Of a stretch of DNA of 5,521 bases, positions 1-4,840 are shown in pieces (position 1 is the stretch's first letter; each line of letters opens with the position of its first letter). The stretch is from NCBI GenBank assembly GCA_001603765.1, contig LUZV01000178.1:1-5521 (forward strand). The letters are read 5' to 3'. Under the pieces are notes generated by a model. That model was given only the letters and a program-made list of their open reading frames with translations. It was not told the DNA's origin and ran no database searches. The translations under genes and the position numbers were made by a program. The DNA is from Anaerolineales bacterium Chloro_02 (lineage in GTDB: Bacteria; Chloroflexota; Anaerolineae; Anaerolineales; Anaerolineaceae).

Positions 1-29
1 CGGCAGCGTCAGATGTGTATAAGAGACAG
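1..29 (+). other. Nextera tagmentation adapter remnant (not genomic)
   Basis: Bases 1-29 equal the last 29 bases of the Illumina Nextera read-1 transposase adapter. Bases 11-29 are the 19-bp Tn5 mosaic end AGATGTGTATAAGAGACAG. This is library-construction sequence left at a contig end, so genomic sequence starts at about base 30. Anything reading leftward off base 30 is truncated artificially. Confidence 0.97.
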
Positions 30-72
30 AAATAGAATTCCGAAACCCTGTAATTTCCTGCCCTTTTCCCAT
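30..72 (-). CDS. Possible 5' end of a divergent gene, cut by the adapter
   Basis: On the minus strand an ATG at 72-70 opens a frame of 14 codons that runs without a stop into the adapter junction at 30. An in-frame TTG at 84-82 is an alternative start. A good leftward promoter lies just upstream, with its -10 at 98-93, so a transcript would begin near 86. The visible residues begin MGKGQEITGF and match no family I recognise. AGG sits almost against the ATG, which is poor spacing for a ribosome binding site; GAG lies a little upstream of the TTG. Fourteen open codons can occur by chance, so this rests mainly on the promoter. Confidence 0.25.
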
Positions 73-92
73 CCTAAGGATCAATTAATCTC

Positions 93-121
93 ATTATAGG
101 GTTGTTTAATTTATTCGTCAG
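93..121 (-). promoter_or_regulatory. Leftward sigma-70-type promoter
   Basis: Read on the minus strand, CTGACG (121-116) and a perfect TATAAT (98-93) are separated by exactly 17 bases. The -35 matches TTGACA at four of six positions. The predicted start is near base 86 and points toward the truncated divergent frame at 72-30. The surroundings are AT-rich. The call rests on consensus matching only. Confidence 0.45.
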
Positions 122-128
122 GAATTTC

Positions 129-171
129 CACATTATCACGCGGTGCAAGTCCTGCCGCTAATGTGTTTTTT
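129..171 (+). terminator. Hairpin followed by T6: terminator, attenuator or leader RNA element
   Basis: CACATTA (129-135) pairs perfectly with TAATGTG (159-165). Inside, GCGG (140-143) pairs with CCGC (155-158), leaving a 4-base left bulge and an 11-base loop. Six T's follow at 166-171, the layout of a rightward intrinsic terminator. If no rightward gene lies to the left, it could instead be an attenuator or structured leader for the gene at 193. The inner stem and loop include GGTGCAAGTCC (142-152), which resembles a conserved segment of cobalamin riboswitches, but the rest of that fold is not visible. The outer stem is AT-rich, so stability is moderate. Confidence 0.35.
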
Positions 172-180
172 CGGTACAAT
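152..180 (+). promoter_or_regulatory. Weak rightward promoter before the first gene
   Basis: TACAAT (175-180) matches the -10 consensus at five of six positions. CTGCCG (152-157), 17 bases upstream, matches TTGACA at only three. Initiation would fall near base 187, only a few bases before the ATG at 193, so the mRNA would be leaderless or nearly so. That agrees with the absence of a Shine-Dalgarno sequence there. The -35 overlaps the hairpin at 129-165. Confidence 0.28.
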
Positions 181-192
181 TAATATCGGCAA

Positions 193-1464
193 ATGGGTAA
201 AGACATGACGCAACCTTTTGATTCTTTAGGCACCTTACTTAAACTCGTTTCACCCTGTCTGTCTGCCCGTCAGCAATTTGCCCTGCTTGATGAGCTCGAC
301 ATTCGCCATTGGAGCGCGCTGTTTTCCGAGGCGGAACGTCAGGGCGTCACACCTTTGCTCTATCCGCTGCTGACTAAGCTCGAAGCCAGCCATGCACTCC
401 GCGTTCCCATTAAGGATCTTCTTTATCAAGACTTTATGTCCACTGCGGGGCTAAATCTGCTCACCCTGCGCGACGCTGAAATCCTCCTAACCACTCTGAG
501 CAAAGCGGGCATTCCAGCCGCGGGTCTGAAGGGCGTCTATCTGCTCGAAGCAGTTTATGGCAACGTCGGTGTGCGGACGATGACAGATATTGATATTCTG
601 GTCAAGAAAAAAGATCTTGCCGGCTGCATCGCCTCCATGAAAGAGCTCGGCTATCACCCCAACACCTACTTCAGCCTCGATGATGAAAATATCGACACCA
701 AACATATCCCCCCTATGGAAAAAGAAAGCGGCTGCGCTGTTGAAGTTCACTGGACGCTGCTCGAAGAGAATGAGCCCTTCACAATTAACCCTGAAGCCTT
801 ATGGGATCGTATGCGGTCGGCAAAAATTGCCAATGTGGAAGCCCTCACTTTGGGCGTGGAAGACCTGATCCTGCATCTCTGCCTTCACCTTACTTACCAA
901 CATTACCTCAAACTGGGTTTGCGCGGTCTGCTGGATATCGCTTTGGTTATTCACAAATTCAGCGGGCAAATCGATTGGCAGAAGCTCACCCAGATCGCCA
1001 GATCTTGGGGTTCCGAACGGGCGACAGCCCTCACGCTGCAGTTGGTTGAGACGCATCTTAGCGTCCCGATCCCAGAGGAGGTTTATTCCGCGCTGCTTCC
1101 AGAAGGACTCGACCCTTTTATTTTAGAGGAGGCATGTTCGCAGCTCCTGAATCGTGTCAGAACGGAAGATCATTTCACGCCTGATCTGGTGGAATTATCA
1201 GAAGCCCAAAATCCTCTTTTAAAGATGAAGATTGGGCTTCAGAGGGTGTTCATACCGCGCATGGCGCTCGCGAGGCTCTACAATGTTGCGCCAAATTCAC
1301 TGAAAATTATGGGATACTATTTCGTCCGTTTAAAATACTTAATCAAACATTATGGAAGGACGCTTCTCCGCCTTCAGCGTGGCGCAGAAGGAACAGAATC
1401 CGCCCTCCGTCAAGCTGAAACAGCGAACTTCCTGCACACCTGGATGACACCAAACGCTGAGTAA
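193..1464 (+). CDS. Uncharacterised nucleotidyltransferase family protein (PF14907-like)
   Basis: The 423-residue product looks like the uncharacterised nucleotidyltransferase family NTP_transf_5 of the MNT/pol-beta superfamily. The core reads LKG (112-114), R128, then DID (132-134) followed by a hydrophobic strand, then EVHW (184-187). The two Asp of DID and probably Glu184 would bind catalytic metal. The pattern LRGLLDIALV (243-252) is also typical of the family. The substrate is unknown. The remaining C-terminal part is mostly helical with no membrane segment or signal peptide, so the protein is probably cytoplasmic. An in-frame stop at 181-183 limits the start to the ATG at 193 or the one at 205; neither has a clear Shine-Dalgarno sequence. 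Homologues are often encoded near S24/S26 peptidases and PqqD-like proteins in polysaccharide or peptide-modification loci (general knowledge). Here a peptidase of that type is encoded convergently next door. The family call is firm; the role is not. Confidence 0.85.
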   Translation: MGKDMTQPFDSLGTLLKLVSPCLSARQQFALLDELDIRHWSALFSEAERQGVTPLLYPLLTKLEASHALRVPIKDLLYQDFMSTAGLNLLTLRDAEILLTTLSKAGIPAAGLKGVYLLEAVYGNVGVRTMTDIDILVKKKDLAGCIASMKELGYHPNTYFSLDDENIDTKHIPPMEKESGCAVEVHWTLLEENEPFTINPEALWDRMRSAKIANVEALTLGVEDLILHLCLHLTYQHYLKLGLRGLLDIALVIHKFSGQIDWQKLTQIARSWGSERATALTLQLVETHLSVPIPEEVYSALLPEGLDPFILEEACSQLLNRVRTEDHFTPDLVELSEAQNPLLKMKIGLQRVFIPRMALARLYNVAPNSLKIMGYYFVRLKYLIKHYGRTLLRLQRGAEGTESALRQAETANFLHTWMTPNAE

Positions 1465-1466
1465 AA

Positions 1467-1529
1467 TCATTTGACCTTGCTGACAGCCTCATCCAGCTCA
1501 GTGATCTCAAAAACCGCGCTTATATCTTC
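1467..1529 (-). pseudogene. Out-of-frame, coding-like C-terminal tail of the S26 peptidase gene
   Basis: Just after the peptidase frame ends, another minus-strand frame is open for 20 codons from GAA (1529-1527) to TGA (1469-1467). It encodes EDISAVFEITELDEAVSKVK, which looks like ordinary protein rather than noise. It fills almost the whole convergent gap and stops two bases short of the stop of the opposing gene (1464). A stop at 1532-1530 closes this frame upstream, so it has no start of its own. One extra base between about 1532 and 1529, in the A-rich stretch AATAAGAAG, would join it to the peptidase after Asn161. It may be the true C-terminus lost to a one-base indel, either natural or from assembly. 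It may also be a chance open stretch. Confidence 0.4.
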
Positions 1530-2014
1530 TTATTCTTTGACAACCAGCGCAAATGCCTTCTATAGAAGTTGAGTATCGGCACCAGCTTCCTTTCCCGAGA
1601 CAGACGCGCGATTAGCCGCCTTTCAGGACCCAATCCTAAATGAAGGCTCTTGCCGTTCCGCTCAATCCGGCTCACCCGCCCCAGAACATCCGCAAAACTG
1701 ATCCAGCCATCACTCTGAAGGTTGACATTATCGCCCTTACATAATAATTTCTCATCTTCAGCACAAACAAGTCTATGCGCGAGAACTTTCCCGTCTCGCG
1801 GGTGAACGTACACGAGGATATCGCCCAGCCGGATCTGCGACCTGTCAATAGGCGAAACGAAGATTTTATCCCCGGAATGGATAAAAGGCAGCATGCTATG
1901 ACCTGGCGCGTTGAAACTGATGGTCGTTCCATCGGCAAGGGTCGCGCGGATTAAACCCGCGAGCTCATCCGAATCGAGCGTGTATTTTTCAACTTGTGGT
2001 TTGTTGTTTTCCAT
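1520..2014 (-). CDS. Soluble S24/S26-type signal-peptidase-like protein (Ser/His type)
   Basis: The 164-residue product carries the signal peptidase I (S26) signature. GHSMLPFIHSGD (38-49) contains the presumed nucleophile Ser40 before Met41; GDILVY follows (64-69). His80 in VLAHRLV sits where bacterial enzymes have the general-base Lys, as in archaeal, SipW and SEC11-type enzymes. GDN (94-96) supplies an acidic residue, Asp95. I see no N-terminal membrane anchor, so it is unlikely to be the housekeeping secretory enzyme; soluble relatives are usually annotated as S24/S26 family peptidases. The C-terminal 30 residues are strongly basic. The ATG at 2014 is 12 bases after the lipoprotein stop, so the two are probably cotranscribed. 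The nearest AGGA is about 16 bases upstream, so translation may depend on coupling. The last residues may be altered by a frameshift (see 1467-1529). The substrate is unknown. Confidence 0.8.
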   Translation of the reverse strand: MENNKPQVEKYTLDSDELAGLIRATLADGTTISFNAPGHSMLPFIHSGDKIFVSPIDRSQIRLGDILVYVHPRDGKVLAHRLVCAEDEKLLCKGDNVNLQSDGWISFADVLGRVSRIERNGKSLHLGLGPERRLIARLSRERKLVPILNFYRRHLRWLSKNKKI

Positions 2015-2026
2015 CGCTATCGCAAT

Positions 2027-2671
2027 TTATTCCTGGTTTATTTCCCGGCAATTAGCTGGGCGTTCAATGATAGCCCGACTTCCACAAAATCCAAAGCGCC
2101 CTTCTCTCGACCCGGTAAAAACACCGGAGGAATTAAGTTTCCACCAGAAAGTCCCATCAATTTCGCCGGCGTGCCATTCACCCTTCACCTGACTGCCTTG
2201 CTCGAAGATGTCACCCTTGAAGTAATACTGGATACCTTCAATCGATGCCGTGCCTTTCATGCCCAACCCTGCCACTTGAATGGTCATATCAGACGCGAAA
2301 TATGTGCCGTTCGCGGCTTGATACCAGATATGCCAGATTCCATCCCACAACGAAGCGCTCGCGGTTGCTGCAGGTGTCTGCGTTGAGCCCGCAGGGGTCA
2401 GACTCGTGATGGGATAGCCGCCCTGATCGGGTGGCGGTTCAGTCTGGTTGATCTCAGGTTCCGGAGAGCTGTTTGGGGTGGACTCGGGAGGTTGACGCGT
2501 TTCTTCAGGTTCTCTGCTGGCAGATTGAGTCGCCTTAGTTGTTGGGGTTTGGTGGGTTGCCACCACATCCCCACGAAAAACTTCGGGTTCTCCTCTTTGC
2601 GCGCATCCGAAAAGCAGCAGCAGTGCCAGCAAAATTAAGATTTTTCGGTTCATCGAATCGGATTTTATCAT
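2027..2671 (-). CDS. Putative lipoprotein with Pro/Thr/Ser/Glu-rich linker and unknown C-terminal domain
   Basis: From the ATG at 2671 the product has 214 residues. A basic n-region (MIKSDSMNRK) and a Leu/Ile core lead to the lipobox LFGC, so Cys23 should be lipidated after cleavage by signal peptidase II. Residues about 39-106 form a low-complexity linker rich in Thr, Pro, Ser, Glu and Gln, as in surface-tethered proteins. Residues about 109-214 form a compact domain with repeated Trp and Gly positions (WDGIWHIWY, GEWHAGEIDGTFWW) ending in FCGSR. Cys196 and Cys208 could form a disulfide. The domain looks beta-rich, and I do not recognise its function. The chosen start overlaps the stop of a small upstream ORF as ATGA. 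The ATG at 2653 gives a more compact signal peptide and is a real alternative; a TTG at 2719 is unlikely. No candidate has its own clear Shine-Dalgarno sequence. The S26-like gene follows 12 bases downstream. Confidence 0.75.
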   Translation of the reverse strand: MIKSDSMNRKILILLALLLLFGCAQRGEPEVFRGDVVATHQTPTTKATQSASREPEETRQPPESTPNSSPEPEINQTEPPPDQGGYPITSLTPAGSTQTPAATASASLWDGIWHIWYQAANGTYFASDMTIQVAGLGMKGTASIEGIQYYFKGDIFEQGSQVKGEWHAGEIDGTFWWKLNSSGVFTGSREGRFGFCGSRAIIERPANCREINQE

Positions 2672-2775
2672 GGAAAAATTGCAGGACTGCAAGACGCGTT
2701 GGGGGTGAAATGACCGCAAACTGCATATCTTTGCATACCGCCTGCTTCATCCCCAATATGAACGAGCCAATACAT
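2668..2775 (-). CDS. Candidate 35-residue small ORF or leader peptide
   Basis: ATG at 2775-2773 opens a 35-codon frame ending at TGA 2670-2668. It is preceded by GAGGTGA (2789-2783), seven bases complementary to the 3' end of typical 16S rRNA and seven bases from the ATG, the best ribosome binding site in the window. Its TGA overlaps the ATG of the lipoprotein as ATGA, a classic coupling arrangement. The peptide begins MYWLVHIGDE, has two Cys (residues 20 and 29), and shows no signal peptide, membrane segment or known family. It could be a leader peptide that couples translation into the lipoprotein, a small protein, or chance. No conservation evidence is available here. Confidence 0.35.
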   Translation of the reverse strand: MYWLVHIGDEAGGMQRYAVCGHFTPNASCSPAIFP

Positions 2776-2895
2776 CTGCCCTTCACCTCAATTGGCTGTC
2801 TAAAAGGTAATAGCCATAATTTCCACGGTTAAATGCGTCTGACCAATTCGCTAGTTAAGCAGGATCAGGCGTTTAACTTAAGAAACCCCACTTGT
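2676..2895. other. Intergenic region between aminotransferase and lipoprotein genes
   Basis: About 220-240 bases lie between the aminotransferase stop (2896) and the possible lipoprotein starts. Apart from the small ORF and its ribosome binding site, I find only a weak inverted repeat: AGTTAAGC (2853-2860) against GTTTAACT (2871-2878), with one G:T pair and a 10-base loop. It has no adjoining T-run on either strand. No convincing -35/-10 pair was found for the lipoprotein, although a gap of this size probably holds its promoter. Confidence 0.5.
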
Positions 2896-4038
2896 TTAAT
2901 CACCGAGCAATCGCGCCAGAGCCTCAACCACGCCCTCGATCACCCACTCCTGCTGCTGATCGCTCATGTCGGGGAAGAGCGGCAGAGTCACTTGCCTTCG
3001 CGCGACCCGTTCAGTCATCAAGAGCGTTTCGCCTTCCTGACGATAAATCCTAAAATGATGCGCTGGTGGGTAATGAAAACTGGTCTGTATTCCTCTTTGC
3101 TTCAGCTGCTCCCGAAAGGCTTCCTTTTCAATACCTTCTGGCAGTAGGATCGGGAAGATATGTTGGCTGCTTATTCCCCGCTTCTCGCCAAACGGCAGCC
3201 CAATCGCCGGACACTGCTCACTCAGCGCCTGGCGATACCGCTGCACAAGCTCATCCCGCCTGGCATTCCCGGCAGGCAATTTCTTTAGCTGTTCGCTCCC
3301 AATCGCCGAGCGAATCTCATCGATGCGGTAGTTGTAGCCCAGGTCCACCACATCGTAGCTGCTGGCATGCCCCTGGTGTCGATCCCACGTCAAAGTGGTC
3401 ATGCCGTGTGAGCGCAGAATGCGCACTTTATCTGCCAAAAGGTCGTTATTGGTCACGAGCATACCGCCCTCGCCCGTTGTCAGATTCTTATTCCCAAAGA
3501 AGCTGTAGCAACCCATATCGCCCCATGTGCCCAGCGCCTTTCCGTCCAGGCTGGCACCGATCGCGTGAGCTGCGTCTTCGATAACCGCCAGATGATACTT
3601 TTCGGCTATGCGCAGGATTGCAGACATGTCGCAAGCAAACCCGGCATAATGCATCACCATGATCGCCTTGGTGCGCTCAGTAATTTTTTCTTCAATCGAT
3701 CGCGGGCTGACACACAGCCAGTCCTCGCTTTCGATATCCGCAAAGACGACCTTAGCGCCGGTGTAGCGTATCGCGTTCGCCGAAGCAACAAAGGTGAGCG
3801 AAGGCACGATCGCTTCATCCCCTTCGTGCAGCCCCGCTGCCAGACATGCCAGATGCAGCGCAGCTGTAGCGTTATTAACCGCGAAGGCATGCTTAGCCCC
3901 AACAAAGGCAGCCAACTCCTGTTCAAAAGCCTGCGTCACCGCCCCCATCGTTAACCAGCCTGAGCGTAAAACCTCAAGAACGGCTTTTTCTTCTTCTTCA
4001 CCAAGCCTGACATCCGCCAACGGAACGCGCCAATCCAT
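2896..4038 (-). CDS. DegT/DnrJ/EryC1/StrS family PLP-dependent sugar aminotransferase
   Basis: The 380-residue product is full length for the family (about 370-390) and should transfer an amino group, usually from glutamate, to a keto-sugar nucleotide in the cytoplasm. Landmarks in order are GWLTMGAVTQAFE (27-39), VNNATAALHLA (54-64) of the cofactor phosphate site, IEDAAHAIGA (153-162) with Asp155 for the PLP pyridine nitrogen, CYSFFGNKNLTTGEGG (177-192) with the probable Schiff-base Lys184, and GYNYRIDEIRSAIG (234-247). The GNK form of the lysine motif is common in perosamine-synthase-like C4 aminotransferases, which hints at 4-amination but does not prove it. The start at 4038 is two bases after the nucleotidyltransferase stop, with GGAG (4047-4044) five bases away and inside that gene's last codons, so the two genes are almost certainly coupled. 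With the 4,6-dehydratase upstream, an NDP-4-amino-4,6-dideoxy sugar is the simplest product. No clear terminator follows. Confidence 0.93.
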   Translation of the reverse strand: MDWRVPLADVRLGEEEEKAVLEVLRSGWLTMGAVTQAFEQELAAFVGAKHAFAVNNATAALHLACLAAGLHEGDEAIVPSLTFVASANAIRYTGAKVVFADIESEDWLCVSPRSIEEKITERTKAIMVMHYAGFACDMSAILRIAEKYHLAVIEDAAHAIGASLDGKALGTWGDMGCYSFFGNKNLTTGEGGMLVTNNDLLADKVRILRSHGMTTLTWDRHQGHASSYDVVDLGYNYRIDEIRSAIGSEQLKKLPAGNARRDELVQRYRQALSEQCPAIGLPFGEKRGISSQHIFPILLPEGIEKEAFREQLKQRGIQTSFHYPPAHHFRIYRQEGETLLMTERVARRQVTLPLFPDMSDQQQEWVIEGVVEALARLLGD

Positions 4039-4040
4039 CG

Positions 4041-4751
4041 TTACTCCATTAAAAACTGAGATCGCATACTTTCAAAGTCTTCATTTGCAGCGAGGTAATC
4101 ATCCTGATTCCCTAAATCCCGCCAATACCCATCATATGGGAAACACATCACTGATTCATTCGCGTCCAACAAGGCATTGACCAAGGTGGGAAAGTCAAAA
4201 TACTCACCTTTTGGAATATACTTCAGCACCTCCGGTTCAAAAACATAAATCCCCATACTTACCAGGAAGTTCATCTTTGGTTTTTCGATATAACCAGAAA
4301 CCCTGTTAGAATTTTCCTCATTTTCGATAACCCCAAGGTTGATTTGATGCGTTCGCTTATGGCTGGCGATAGTACAAACTGCTTTTTGCTCTTTATGGAA
4401 ACTGATTAACCGATTGAGATCGAGCAGGGTCAAAATATCCCCATTCGATACCAGGAAGGTGTCCGATAAGCCTTGAATAAATGCCAGCGGACCAGCCGTG
4501 CCAAGCGGCTTCTCCTCGTAGGCGTAATCCACTTTCAGCTTATAGCGGGAACCATCTCCAAAATAAGACTGCATCAGGCTCGCGAGGTGACCGACAGCCA
4601 GCGTGACCTCTCGAATGCCAGCCCGGCTCATCTGACCCAGCAATATTTCGAGGATCGCCCGATCTCCAATTGGCATCATCGGCTTCGGTAAAATATGTGT
4701 ATAAGGGGCAAGCCGTGTTCCCTTGCCGCCAGCCAATACTACTGCTCTCAT
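4041..4751 (-). CDS. Sugar-1-phosphate nucleotidyltransferase (NTP_transferase family)
   Basis: The 236-residue enzyme should join a sugar 1-phosphate to an NTP, giving an NDP-sugar and pyrophosphate. It has the nucleotide-binding signature LAGGKGTRL (6-14) and PKPMMPIGD (22-30), then EEKPLGTAGPL (79-89) for base and sugar contacts, NGD (103-105) with a metal-binding Asp, EKP (156-158), and YWRDLGNQDDY (209-219) with a probable second metal ligand Asp212. The length matches single-domain types (GMP-, heptose-1-P- or RmlA-like). There are no CBS, left-handed beta-helix or acyltransferase domains. NTP and sugar cannot be assigned by eye. The start at 4751 is preceded by AAGGCGGAGAA, a purine-rich ribosome site, and a TATAAT box lies just upstream. 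The gene is markedly AT-richer than its neighbours: about 39% GC in bases 4141-4320, against about 62% in bases 3181-3300 of the aminotransferase (hand count). It may therefore have a different origin. Confidence 0.9.
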   Translation of the reverse strand: MRAVVLAGGKGTRLAPYTHILPKPMMPIGDRAILEILLGQMSRAGIREVTLAVGHLASLMQSYFGDGSRYKLKVDYAYEEKPLGTAGPLAFIQGLSDTFLVSNGDILTLLDLNRLISFHKEQKAVCTIASHKRTHQINLGVIENEENSNRVSGYIEKPKMNFLVSMGIYVFEPEVLKYIPKGEYFDFPTLVNALLDANESVMCFPYDGYWRDLGNQDDYLAANEDFESMRSQFLME

Positions 4752-4779
4752 TTCTCCGCCTTGTTTTCAGTTTAAAGAA

Positions 4780-4808
4780 ATTATACATTCGAATCAAAAA
4801 TGCCGTGG
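4780..4808 (-). promoter_or_regulatory. Probable promoter for the nucleotidyltransferase-aminotransferase pair
   Basis: The minus strand reads TATAAT at 4785-4780, a perfect -10. The 17-base-spaced -35 position (4808-4803) is CCACGG, which does not match consensus and lies inside the terminator hairpin. TG sits directly against the -10, one base from the extended -10 position. Initiation near 4773 would leave a leader of about 22 bases containing the AAGG/GGAG ribosome site. The case rests on the -10 and on its position just after a terminator. Confidence 0.45.
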
Positions 4809-4818
4809 TTACGGCATT
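4796..4818 (-). terminator. Intrinsic terminator after the dehydratase gene
   Basis: On the minus strand AATGCCGT (4818-4811) and ACGGCATT (4806-4799) form a perfect 8-bp stem around the tetraloop AACC. The run of five T's ends at 4796, and two of them pair in the stem. It lies 22 bases after the dehydratase stop at 4841, so it most likely ends that transcript. On the plus strand the tail is a less uniform TATTAATTTT, so minus-strand use is favoured. Confidence 0.65.
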
Positions 4819-4840
4819 ATTAATTTTCAGGCTTTGCGGA

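Noticed and set aside
11..29. Transposon end (Tn5 mosaic end)
   Set aside because: The 19 bp are the engineered mosaic end inside the Nextera adapter and are preceded by adapter-specific bases. There is no transposase or second end, so it is not a natural mobile element.
121..171. Confident cobalamin riboswitch annotation
   Set aside because: Only the GGTGCAAGTCC string and a vague CCGC...TGTG match. The GGAA-to-GGTG spacing is too long and the intervening helices are absent, so it is reported only as a finding to test.
1465..1519. Shared bidirectional terminator between the convergent genes
   Set aside because: No stem of useful length or T-run is present in this 55-base gap. The content looks like coding sequence in a shifted minus-strand frame instead.
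1994..2386. 130-codon plus-strand open frame opposite the lipoprotein
   Set aside because: It is antisense to the lipoprotein, which has a clear signal peptide and domain. The plus-strand translation has no domain and no ribosome site.
2853..2878. Inverted repeat AGTTAAGC/GTTTAACT as a terminator of the aminotransferase gene
   Set aside because: The stem is short and AT-rich with a G:T pair on the plus strand and a mismatch on the minus strand, and no T-run follows on either. It is too weak to call.
3066..3584. 172-codon open frame on the plus strand
   Set aside because: It is fully antisense to the DegT aminotransferase, whose motifs are intact. The translation is low-complexity, rich in Arg, Ser and Pro, and resembles no protein. 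It is a shadow of a GC-rich gene.
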